Positions 8,353-15,149 of a stretch of 25,424 nucleotides of DNA are shown here, in pieces. The translations under genes and the position numbers were made by a program. The stretch spans positions 1-25,424 of the forward strand of contig JAEDJL010000030.1 of the NCBI GenBank assembly GCA_016296345.1. The letters run 5' to 3'. The notes under the pieces were generated by a model. It saw only the letters and a list, made by a program, of their open reading frames with translations. It was not told the origin of the DNA and ran no database searches. The stretch is from Bacteroidales bacterium (GTDB taxonomy: Bacteria; Bacteroidota; Bacteroidia; Bacteroidales; P3). Each line of letters starts with the position of its first letter. Within the stretch, counting starts at the first letter, position 1.

Positions 8353-9218
8353 ACGCAAAGAAAGTATTGCTTACGACAATCGGGCTTGTGGCATTTTGGT
8401 TTGCACAGGCAGACAATCAAGACAGCATAAAGCATTGGTCGATAAAGAACAGCATCATATCGAGTTCGGAACAGACTTCGCTCGGTAATTGGTCTGCCGG
8501 AGGATTTAGCTCTTTTGCTTTCTCAAACTTTTACAAGGGCTTTTTCAACTACAAACGCAACAAGATACAATGGGAAAGCAGCGTAGAGCTTGCCTACGGT
8601 ATGATTTGGCAAGACAAGACCGGCAATGGCTTTCGGGACAAAGACAACAAGTTTCAGAAGAGTGATGACAAGATTGAGGTGAACTCTATTTTCTCTCGCA
8701 AGATGTATCGCAACTGGAATTACAGTGCACTTTTGAACTTGAAGAGCCAATTTGATGAAGGTTTCAAAGACAATAACCTTATCGTCGCTCCCTTTTCGCC
8801 AATGATACTCACATCGTCGCTCGGTTGGGAATACAAACAAAAGGGTTTCTCTGCCTTGCTTTCTTTTCTTACGGGCAAAACGACAATAGTTGCAGACAGA
8901 CGTCTGATTGGCAATCCCATTTTCGGCTTTACCGAACAAGACCAAACCACATTGTTCTCTCTCGGTTCTTATATAAAGCTCTACTTTCAGAAAGACATAT
9001 TCAAAAATATCAATCTGCTTGCAAAGTTGGATTTTTATTACGATTATAACAAGTCTTCGCTCTTAGATACCGACATAAGCGGAGAAGTGTTTGTCAATAT
9101 GAAGATAAGCAAATATCTTACGGCATTTGTAAGCTTTCAGGCGATAATGGACAAGGACTTTAACTCGACTTTGCAATACAAAGAGAGAATGGGATTCAGT
9201 ATTCCGATAAACTTTTGA
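8349..9218 (+). CDS. DUF3078 family secreted protein
   Basis: A 289-residue protein. I place the start at GTG 8349-8351, which overlaps the upstream TGA (GTGA), because it gives a clean signal peptide (Lys-Lys, a hydrophobic core, then a cut near FAQA). An earlier ATG at 8295 would add a hydrophilic leader and overlap the BatA-type gene by 58 bases. The body matches DUF3078: the KSDDKIEVNS strand, the NWNYSALLNLKSQFDEG segment, and the repeated beta strands of an outer-membrane-type barrel ending in ..SIPINF. Function is not known. Overlapping start and stop suggest coupled translation with the upstream gene. Confidence 0.82.
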   Translation: MNAKKVLLTTIGLVAFWFAQADNQDSIKHWSIKNSIISSSEQTSLGNWSAGGFSSFAFSNFYKGFFNYKRNKIQWESSVELAYGMIWQDKTGNGFRDKDNKFQKSDDKIEVNSIFSRKMYRNWNYSALLNLKSQFDEGFKDNNLIVAPFSPMILTSSLGWEYKQKGFSALLSFLTGKTTIVADRRLIGNPIFGFTEQDQTTLFSLGSYIKLYFQKDIFKNINLLAKLDFYYDYNKSSLLDTDISGEVFVNMKISKYLTAFVSFQAIMDKDFNSTLQYKERMGFSIPINF

Positions 9219-9220
9219 AT

Positions 9221-9487
9221 TTAAGCATTGACATCGAAAATGTTCATCTGCTTTGGGGCAAACAAGTCGAGCTGATTGGCTGCATCTTGTGGCAAAGGTT
9301 CGAGAGTTTCGGCAAGATAGGTGTTCAAAATCCTCTTGATTGCGACTTTTTGCGAGACCTTGTTTGCCGCACAATAGCGTAACAACATTTTCTCGTCCCT
9401 TGCCGAAAGAGTGATTGTGTAACTCCTTTTATCTTTTGTCTTTTTTGCTTTCGCAACTCTTTTCTCTATCTTGCCACCATGCTGCAT
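9221..9487 (-). CDS. Small ribbon-helix-helix-like protein with QLDLF tail
   Basis: An 88-residue protein. A basic start (HGGKIEKRVAKAKKTKDK) is followed by a beta strand and two helices (SYTITLSARDEKMLLRYC, then a helix around KVSQKVAIKRILNTYL) that look like a ribbon-helix-helix DNA-binding fold. The tail has QLDLF (72-76) and QMNIF (80-84), both resembling the bacterial sliding-clamp binding motif. The frame is open upstream for 123 more codons, into kdsA. A -7 box at 9523-9516 places transcription after those codons, so ATG 9487 is the sensible start. It converges with the DUF3078 gene (two bases apart) and is divergent from kdsA. The function is not established; the DNA-binding call is by pattern only. 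Confidence 0.75.
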   Translation of the reverse strand: MQHGGKIEKRVAKAKKTKDKRSYTITLSARDEKMLLRYCAANKVSQKVAIKRILNTYLAETLEPLPQDAANQLDLFAPKQMNIFDVNA

Positions 9488-9515
9488 TGCTGAGACTTTT
9501 TTGTGTTTCAAACTA

Positions 9516-9554
9516 CAAAGATAGCTGTTTTCTGCGACATAAATGCTATCTTTG
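9516..9554. promoter_or_regulatory. Facing -7 boxes of divergent promoters in a perfect inverted repeat
   Basis: CAAAGATAGC (9516-9525) and GCTATCTTTG (9545-9554) are perfect inverted 10-mers, 19 bases apart. The left one is the minus-strand -7 box (TATCTTTG) for the small DNA-binding-like gene, and the right one is the plus-strand -7 box for kdsA, 30 bases before its ATG. The -33 boxes are weak on both strands. Confidence 0.65.
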
Positions 9555-9584
9555 CACAACAGAACTAAGTTTATATTTACAAAA

Positions 9585-10388
9585 ATGGATTTATTCGACC
9601 AACTGAAAAACGACAAAGACAACTTCTTCCTCATTGCAGGACCATGCGTGATTGAAAACGAAACCATGCCTTTCGAGATAGCCGAAAGACTTACAGAAAT
9701 ATGTTCACAACTTGGCATTAAGCTGATTTTCAAAGCCTCATATCGCAAAGCCAATCGCTCAAAGCTCTCATCGTTCACAGGCATAGGAGACGAAAAAGGA
9801 TTGAATATTTTGAGACAAATAGGACAAAACTTCCACATTCCTACCATTACCGACATTCACTCGGCAGAAGAAGCCGCAAAAGCTGCCGAATATGTCGATA
9901 TACTTCAAATTCCTGCATTCTTGTGTCGCCAAACCGACCTGTTGATTGCAGCTGCCAAAACTCAAAAACCTGTCAATATCAAAAAAGGTCAGTTCCTTTC
10001 GGCAGAGGCTATGCGTTTTGCAATGGACAAAGTGGTCGAATCGGGAAACCGAAAAGTCATTTTGACCGACCGAGGTACCATGTTCGGATACCAAGACCTT
10101 ATTGTGGATTTCAGAAACATTCCAACAATGCAATCATTCGGCGTTCCGGTGGTAATGGACGTTACTCACTCGCTCCAACAACCCAATCAAACAACAGGAG
10201 TGAGCGGAGGAGTGCCTCAAATGATAGAGACAATCGCCAAAGCCGCCATTGCCACAGGTGCAGACGGCATATTTATGGAGACACACCCCGACTGCCGCAA
10301 CGCAAAGAGCGACGGAGCAAATATGTTACCCCTTGACCAAGTTGAAGGATTGCTGAAAAAACTAATCAAAATCAGAAAAGCCCTCTGA
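9585..10388 (+). CDS. kdsA: 3-deoxy-8-phosphooctulonate synthase (Kdo-8-P synthase)
   Basis: A 267-residue cytosolic enzyme that joins phosphoenolpyruvate and arabinose 5-phosphate, the first committed step to Kdo for lipopolysaccharide. LIAGPCVIEN (16-25) opens the barrel. FKASYRKANRSK (49-60) and GTMFGYQDLIVD (164-175) are family segments. The metal ligands of the metal-dependent class are all present: Cys21, His195 (DVTHS), Glu232 (METHPD) and Asp243 (AKSDGAN). The Cys takes the place of the Asn found in the E. coli type. ATG 9585 was chosen over the upstream in-frame start at 9543 because the -7 box (9547-9554) lies between them. It is divergent from the small DNA-binding-like gene. Confidence 0.96.
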   Translation: MDLFDQLKNDKDNFFLIAGPCVIENETMPFEIAERLTEICSQLGIKLIFKASYRKANRSKLSSFTGIGDEKGLNILRQIGQNFHIPTITDIHSAEEAAKAAEYVDILQIPAFLCRQTDLLIAAAKTQKPVNIKKGQFLSAEAMRFAMDKVVESGNRKVILTDRGTMFGYQDLIVDFRNIPTMQSFGVPVVMDVTHSLQQPNQTTGVSGGVPQMIETIAKAAIATGADGIFMETHPDCRNAKSDGANMLPLDQVEGLLKKLIKIRKAL

Positions 10389-10488
10389 GCTGTCGCTCTC
10401 TCCTATATGTAATATGGTATAACAAAAGAGAAAAACCAAATTGACAGTGTTCAAAATAGCGAGTTCATTTATCCGCTTTGCCAAATCG

Positions 10489-11154
10489 ATGACTATCTTT
10501 AAGCACAAAGCCGAAGTAGTGTTTGCTTTTGCTGTTTTGTTCTGCCTGTTTGCAAATGCACAACAAAACAGCGGTTGGGAATTTACTGCAAACGCCGGAG
10601 GGCAAGTCTTTTACAGACTGCACAAAACCCAAGGCGTAAATCTAAATCCTAAAAACAAAATCGGAATAACGTTCTCCTGCTCTGCCACAAGGTTGTTTTC
10701 GCCTGTTTTCGGACTTGGATTGTATTATCAGGGAGGCTTGATGAGCAACTATTCTTTGAAAACAGGAGAGCAAAACGATTGGACGTATCATTCCATTCAT
10801 GCAGGCGGAACAATCAACCTGTCGAATTGGATTTACGGATACTCTTCCCAAAGATTTTATTCCTTGGCTCTCAGAGGCAATATGGGATTGGGATTTTCTT
10901 CCAACAAGAAAGGTTCGACAAAATCGTTGATACTTAGCGGCGGAATACAAAACCGATTTGCCCTTTCGCCAAACCTTGCCGCAAGTCTTTCGATTGGGAT
11001 TAGTATCTCAAACGCCGATTTTGACAATACCGGCAGCGGCTTTCGTTTTGGAGGGTTATATGATGCTACGGTGGGGATTGTGTATAATATTTTCAACTTC
11101 CAACCTACACAAAAGCCCAAAACAAATCACAAAAAAGGCATTTTTCATCGATAA
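10489..11154 (+). CDS. Outer-membrane beta-barrel, paralogue of the next gene's N-terminus
   Basis: A 221-residue protein with a signal peptide (MTIFKHK, a hydrophobic core, cut near ANAQ). The mature part matches the first 215 residues of the following OmpA-domain gene over its whole length, sharing GGQxFYRLH, LNP, PVFG, YQG, MSNY, IHA, NLxNWIxGY, RFY, LQNRF-like and FRFGxLYD. It lacks the coiled coil and OmpA domain. An upstream TTG at 10441 would extend it, but the ATG at 10489 gives the clean signal peptide. It follows kdsA by 100 bases, with no clear promoter or terminator in between. It is probably a small eight-stranded-type barrel; the number of strands is not determined. Function unknown. 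Confidence 0.8.
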   Translation: MTIFKHKAEVVFAFAVLFCLFANAQQNSGWEFTANAGGQVFYRLHKTQGVNLNPKNKIGITFSCSATRLFSPVFGLGLYYQGGLMSNYSLKTGEQNDWTYHSIHAGGTINLSNWIYGYSSQRFYSLALRGNMGLGFSSNKKGSTKSLILSGGIQNRFALSPNLAASLSIGISISNADFDNTGSGFRFGGLYDATVGIVYNIFNFQPTQKPKTNHKKGIFHR

Positions 11155-11169
11155 AATCTCGCCGAGGTA

Positions 11170-11199
11170 TTGCACTTTCAAAAAAAAGACGTATTTTTG
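11170..11199 (+). promoter_or_regulatory. Promoter of the OmpA-domain gene
   Basis: TTG (11170-11172), 19 bases, then TATTTTTG (11192-11199) fits the Bacteroidota promoter pattern. The ATG is 75 bases downstream, leaving a leader of about 70 nt. Confidence 0.75.
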
Positions 11200-11274
11200 C
11201 AACATTATTTTGACTTATACGTTAGAATAAGCATAAGAGAACGAAAATAGAGTGAAACTATAACTAATTTAATT

Positions 11275-12450
11275 ATGAAGAAAGTAATATTTTGCATTTC
11301 TGCATTCATGATGTTTTTGACAGCAGGTGCGCAAGAGAAGAGCGTGTTGAGACACGCAAGTTTTGAAACCAATCGTTTCATCGACAATTGGGAAGTTTCA
11401 GTAGGAGTGGGCGGTCAAACATTCTATCGTTTGCACGAGTCCCAAGCCTCAGGTGTTGATTTGAACCCCGATAACAACATCACTTTCGGTTTCAATGCCG
11501 CAATTGGTAAATGGGTAACTCCCGTATTCGGAGGCAGAGTTCAATATCAAGGACTTTCGATGTCAAACTACGTTTTGGAAACCGGAGCAGAAAACAATTG
11601 GAAGTACAACTACATTCATGCAGACGCTATGATTAACCTTACCAATTGGATATGCGGATACAAGAGCGACAGATTTTACAATGCTGTTGTGTTGGCCGGA
11701 GCAGGTTACGGCTTCTCTAAGAAAGACGGACAAGAGGGTTGGAACAACGAATTTGCAGCAACCGCAGGTTTGCAAAACAGATTCAGATTGTGCAAGTCTT
11801 TTGATGCAAACTTGGAACTAAAAGCCAACTTGACCAAAGAGAACTTTGATAACTCAAATAGTGGCTATCGTTTCGGAAATTTGTACGATGTAACAGCAGG
11901 TTTGACCTACAAAATCCCTACAAAGAGAGACTTTGACGCAATGGACAGGTCGCAATACACCAACAAGATTGCAGCTTTGGAAAAGGATGTGGAGAACGGC
12001 AACAAGACAATCGCAGAAGATGCTGAGGAAATCTCAAAATTGAAGAACGCTTTGAACAAAGAGAAGAAGGCAAAAGAAGCTGCATTGGAAGCAGAACGCA
12101 AAGCAAAGGCTGCTTACGCTCCTACAACCAACCAATCTTTGTCAATATTCTTCCGTTTGGGCGAAAGCGTAATATCTGACAAGAACCAAGAGAACTTGAA
12201 GTTCTTGGCTGAGGCAATCAAAGCCGACAAGGGTAGCGACAAATTCGTAATCACAGGATATGCCGACAAAGAAACAGGAACTGAATCATTCAACGAACAG
12301 TTGAGTAAAGAAAGAGCAGAAGCTGTTTACAACTACTTGTTGGATTTGGGCGTCGATAAAGACCGCTTGAAGATAGATTACAAGGGAGATAAGGAACAAC
12401 CATTCTCAGGCAAAGCTTACATGAATCGTGTAGCTGTAATAAAGAAGTAA
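11275..12450 (+). CDS. OmpA-family outer-membrane protein with coiled coil
   Basis: A 391-residue protein. A signal peptide ends near TAGAQ (16-20). A beta-barrel covers about 38-214. Residues 228-280 are a charged helix rich in Lys, Glu and Ala, very likely a coiled coil. Residues 287-391 are an OmpA-like peptidoglycan-binding domain: LSIFFRLGESVIS, then VITGYAD with Asp331, and NEQLSKERAEAVYNYL with Arg347. Asp331 and Arg347 correspond to the pair that holds diaminopimelate in this family. The protein would tie the outer membrane to the cell wall across the periplasm. It has its own promoter and a strong terminator, so it is probably expressed alone and highly. Confidence 0.93.
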   Translation: MKKVIFCISAFMMFLTAGAQEKSVLRHASFETNRFIDNWEVSVGVGGQTFYRLHESQASGVDLNPDNNITFGFNAAIGKWVTPVFGGRVQYQGLSMSNYVLETGAENNWKYNYIHADAMINLTNWICGYKSDRFYNAVVLAGAGYGFSKKDGQEGWNNEFAATAGLQNRFRLCKSFDANLELKANLTKENFDNSNSGYRFGNLYDVTAGLTYKIPTKRDFDAMDRSQYTNKIAALEKDVENGNKTIAEDAEEISKLKNALNKEKKAKEAALEAERKAKAAYAPTTNQSLSIFFRLGESVISDKNQENLKFLAEAIKADKGSDKFVITGYADKETGTESFNEQLSKERAEAVYNYLLDLGVDKDRLKIDYKGDKEQPFSGKAYMNRVAVIKK

Positions 12451-12474
12451 TTAAACACATAATTTCAACAAATG

Positions 12475-12513
12475 ATTGGGGTTGTCGCCAAGACGGCAAT
12501 CCCAATTTTTTTT
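12475..12513 (+). terminator. Strong intrinsic terminator after the OmpA-domain gene
   Basis: ATTGGGGTTGTCG (12475-12487) pairs with CGGCAATCCCAAT (12494-12506) through 13 bp with two G-T wobbles and a 6-base loop. Seven Ts (12507-12513) follow directly. Confidence 0.9.
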
Positions 12514-12580
12514 GTTCGTATCCAAAAACCAAACACCAAATCGAAAGACTATAAACGAAGAAAAGAAAGATTTCAATGCC

Positions 12581-13024
12581 ATGCTGCACGACAGCAAAGA
12601 TATGCCGAAGGTAAAGACGATTGACAAAGAAGAAGTGGTAAGCCGATACGGCGGCAGAAAGATGCTTTTGGCTCCTCCGATTGACTACGACAAAATAATC
12701 AAACAAGTTCCGCAAGGAAAGCTGCTCTCAACCGAACAGATACGCAATCACCTTGCCTATCAATACGATGCAGACTTCACTTGCCCTTTGACAGCAGGCA
12801 TTTTCATCAACATAGTTGCTTGGGCAAGCTATCAGAGAACCGAAGACATCACCCCATATTGGAGGATTGTGAAAACCAAAGGGGAACTCAACCCCAAATT
12901 CCCCAGAGGCATAGAAGCACAAAAACAAAAATTGGAAGCCGAAGGACACAGCATCATTTCCAAAGGCAAAAAGAACATCAAATACTATGTAAAGGACTAT
13001 AAACAATCTTTGTTTCAACTATAA
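12581..13024 (+). CDS. MGMT-fold alkyltransferase-like protein lacking the active cysteine
   Basis: A 147-residue protein (start ATG 12581; ATG 12602 is possible). The part from about residue 36 matches the DNA-binding domain of O6-alkylguanine-DNA alkyltransferases: VPQGKLLSTEQIRNHLA as the helix-turn-helix entry, GIFINIVAWA, then TPYWRIVK (91-98), and IEAQKQKLEAEGH as the closing helix. In the repair enzyme the matching motif is PCHRV, with the alkyl-accepting Cys. Here that position is Tyr, so it cannot accept alkyl groups in the usual way and resembles alkyltransferase-like proteins, which bind damaged DNA and flag it for excision repair. That role is inferred from the family. An ORF start at 12476 would lie inside the terminator stem and was rejected. 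Confidence 0.78.
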   Translation: MLHDSKDMPKVKTIDKEEVVSRYGGRKMLLAPPIDYDKIIKQVPQGKLLSTEQIRNHLAYQYDADFTCPLTAGIFINIVAWASYQRTEDITPYWRIVKTKGELNPKFPRGIEAQKQKLEAEGHSIISKGKKNIKYYVKDYKQSLFQL

Positions 13025-13111
13025 ATCTCTGCCCTGCAATCACTCAAAAACTCGCAATACTCAACAGCATTTAAGCGACAATCTTTCAGAAAATCAAAAC
13101 AACAGATAAAG

Positions 13112-13153
13112 GAAACGCCGTTTCAACATCGGGAAATCGGCGTTTTTATTTTT
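13112..13153 (+). repeat. Array C: two palindrome units, possible terminator
   Basis: Units start at 13112 (GAAACGCCGTTTC) and 13134 (AAATCGGCGTTTT), 22 bp apart. Together AAACGCCG (13113-13120) can pair with CGGCGTTT (13138-13145), with inner TTTC/GAAA, and a T-rich tract follows. The pair could end the alkyltransferase-like transcript. The rest of the 13025-13233 gap holds nothing else I can support apart from the porQ terminator. Confidence 0.65.
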
Positions 13154-13190
13154 ACCACAAAGGCATATTGCAAATCAATAGTTTGAAAAA

Positions 13191-13226
13191 GATAAAAGAG
13201 ACCTGTTTCCAAATAAGCAAGTCTCT
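13191..13226 (-). terminator. Possible terminator of porQ
   Basis: On the minus strand AGAGAC (13226-13221) pairs with GTCTCT (13202-13197), and a T-rich stretch (TTTATCTTTTT) follows. The loop is 18 bases, so stability is moderate. It begins eight bases after the porQ stop codon. Confidence 0.5.
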
Positions 13227-13233
13227 CTTTTCT

Positions 13234-14280
13234 CTATTGCAATCTCACCAAAAGGCTTATGAAGTTCGGAGAGCCATAGCGGTGATACTCGTTTCGTGAA
13301 TAGGCAAGGCGGAATTGTCGATAGTTTATGCCAAATCCGTAAGACAATCCTGCAAGCGAGAAAGCGTCTTCAATCTGCATCTCTCTGTTTTGCTTCCACG
13401 AGTAGCCCAAAGCCAAGTAGAAGTATTTGCTCGGGGTAAATTCTGCTCCTATCTGTATGTGTCTGAACAGATTGTCGGCAAATCCTGCAAATTTGTTTTC
13501 CTCTGTAACTACTCCGTTGAGGTCTGTCTCGTCCCGAGGGTTGAGAGGGTCGTCTTCTCTGATGTTCCATTTCTGCAAGTTGTTCACTCCCACATATATT
13601 ATAAGAGGAGCATGAGCCAACTTCTTCGATGCCGTAAGTTGAAGCTCAAAAGGCAGGCTCTCATCTTTGTCTGCAAACTTCACAAGCTGAGTTCCCATAT
13701 TTCTTGCCATGAGTGAAGCTGCCCAAGTGCGGTCGGAAGACTGGTAACTCACAGCCAAATCGACTGCAAGGGCGGCAGAAAAGTAGCTTTCGTACTTACA
13801 GAAAAGCGGTTTGAGGCTTGCACCTATGAAAACATTGCTGTCCAACATCTTACACCAAGAAAGGCTGATTGCATAGTCGGCTGCGGTAAATTTTCCCACC
13901 ACATCGCCATTCTCTTCGGTCATGTCAAACTTGCCATAGTTCAAATACTGAAACTCCACTCCGAAACTGCCAAGGCGATTTTTTGTTTGCGAAAAAGCAA
14001 TCGAGGCTTGGTTTATTCCTGCAAAGAAATTGGTGTAAGTTATCGACACATCGTTGTGATTGAGAGGACTTATGGTCGAAGGATTGGCAAGAGCTGCTCC
14101 CACATCGTCGGTAATCGAAGGCAGAAAATCCATTCCCAAGGCAGCCGTCTTGGCACTTCGTTTCAGGTTCAAAAAAGAATAGGAATTTGTGCCGCCTGTT
14201 TGAGCCGACAGAGAGAGCGAAAGCAACGACAGAACTACAACTGCCGCCACAGACTTGGTATATTTCGACTTGACAATCAT
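13234..14280 (-). CDS. porQ: Type IX secretion system protein PorQ
   Basis: A 348-residue outer-membrane protein. ATG 14280 gives a signal peptide (KSKYTKSV, a Leu/Ser-rich core, cut near SLSAQ). An ATG 45 bases further upstream (14325) would add a leader with no signal character. The start of the mature protein, SYSFLNLKRSAKTAALG followed by DDVGAALANPS, is the hallmark of the PorV/PorQ barrel group. The whole length and the C-terminal GFGINYRQFRLAYS fit PorQ. In Bacteroidota it is an accessory part of type IX secretion, thought to work with PorU/PorZ in cargo attachment. A type IX cargo is encoded at 5278-6009 in this window. It is divergent from the gene at 14429 and shares array D upstream. 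Confidence 0.88.
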   Translation of the reverse strand: MIVKSKYTKSVAAVVVLSLLSLSLSAQTGGTNSYSFLNLKRSAKTAALGMDFLPSITDDVGAALANPSTISPLNHNDVSITYTNFFAGINQASIAFSQTKNRLGSFGVEFQYLNYGKFDMTEENGDVVGKFTAADYAISLSWCKMLDSNVFIGASLKPLFCKYESYFSAALAVDLAVSYQSSDRTWAASLMARNMGTQLVKFADKDESLPFELQLTASKKLAHAPLIIYVGVNNLQKWNIREDDPLNPRDETDLNGVVTEENKFAGFADNLFRHIQIGAEFTPSKYFYLALGYSWKQNREMQIEDAFSLAGLSYGFGINYRQFRLAYSRNEYHRYGSPNFISLLVRLQ

Positions 14281-14341
14281 CGTTTCGTTTGATTTTTTGC
14301 TTATTGCATAGGAGCTAAAGCCCATATACGTTATAACTATC

Positions 14342-14370
14342 TTTTTGCCGTTTTATTATATCGCCGTTTT
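14342..14370. repeat. Array D: two palindrome half-like units
   Basis: TTTTTGCCGTTTT (14342-14354) and ATCGCCGTTTT (14360-14370) resemble the CGCCGTTTT half of the palindrome family but have decayed left arms and 16-bp spacing. They lie between divergent genes, upstream of both. Confidence 0.5.
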
Positions 14371-14396
14371 GCAAAAGGATTTGGTCGTTTTTTTCG

Positions 14397-14404
14397 TACC
14401 TTTG
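14397..14404 (+). promoter_or_regulatory. -7 box for the membrane protein and MATE operon
   Basis: TACCTTTG matches TAnnTTTG and lies 24 bases before the ATG at 14429. No -33 box is present at the usual distance; a TTTG at 14380-14383 is too close. Confidence 0.55.
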
Positions 14405-14428
14405 CCAAATCAAAAAAACAAACACGAC

Positions 14429-15145
14429 ATGAAGAAGTTATTATCCCTTGCCTTGATAATGGCAAGTATGTTTTTAATTTCCCAAACCGCACAGGCACAA
14501 TGTCCGTTTGGAGGAAAAGTGAATTGCAAAGGCGAATGTGGTCGCTTTACCGACGATAATGCCGACGGTTATTGCGACTTTGCCATTTTAGAACAATCAG
14601 AGCCTGCTCCGAAAGCCGAAGAAGTCTCCTCAAACGAGCAACAAACGTCCGTAAAGAAAGGAAGAGTAAACATCAAAGAGCGAAAGCAAGACAAGGAAAA
14701 GTCGCCCGAAAAGCCTCAAATCACCGATTTGCCCGCACAAATGCCCACAGAGCAAAGTCCGACCCTCACCCAAGAGCCTCAAAGCGAAACTTCCACCGAA
14801 ACAACAGCTCACCAAGCAAGCACAAAAGCCCCAAAGCCTTACAGAGTTATCACAATCAGCGTTCTGTGTCTTGCTCTCTACCTTCTGACCTTTGTTTTGG
14901 AAAAGTCCGGCAAGATAAAAAAGACAACTCATCGAAAGATTTGGAACAGCATTTTGCTGATAACCTGCTTGGTATCCTGCATTTTGGGATTTGTTTTGGC
15001 ATTGCAAATCAACTATCACTTTGCAATGGGAATTATGAAAGACATTTTGAAGTTGCACGTCGAGTTCGGAATAGCCATGACGATAGTTGCATTCTTCCAT
15101 ATCTTCTGGCACTTGAAATACTACAAAAACCTATTCAAGAAATAG
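14429..15145 (+). CDS. Membrane protein with cysteine-rich EF-hand-like N-terminus
   Basis: A 238-residue protein of no family I can name firmly. ATG 14429 gives a signal peptide (MKKLLSLALIMASMF, cut near AQAQ). Residues 25-50 hold four cysteines (25, 33, 37, 49) and CGRFTDDNADGYCD, a short Asp/Asn loop like half of an EF-hand. Similar stretches occur in Bacteroidota 4Fe-4S membrane proteins as I recall them. Residues 55-135 are a Pro/Thr/Glu/Lys-rich linker. Three transmembrane helices follow (about 139-157, 173-193, 211-229). Histidines at 197, 210, 224 and 228 lie in or beside them, which could bind heme (inference). It ends four bases before the MATE gene. Confidence 0.7.
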   Translation: MKKLLSLALIMASMFLISQTAQAQCPFGGKVNCKGECGRFTDDNADGYCDFAILEQSEPAPKAEEVSSNEQQTSVKKGRVNIKERKQDKEKSPEKPQITDLPAQMPTEQSPTLTQEPQSETSTETTAHQASTKAPKPYRVITISVLCLALYLLTFVLEKSGKIKKTTHRKIWNSILLITCLVSCILGFVLALQINYHFAMGIMKDILKLHVEFGIAMTIVAFFHIFWHLKYYKNLFKK

Positions 15146-15149
15146 CCCG

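Noticed and set aside
9221..9856. Long 211-codon version of the small minus-strand gene, starting within kdsA
   Set aside because: The extra N-terminal part is antisense to kdsA and lies upstream of the gene's own -7 box, so it would not be transcribed from it. The 88-residue version is preferred.
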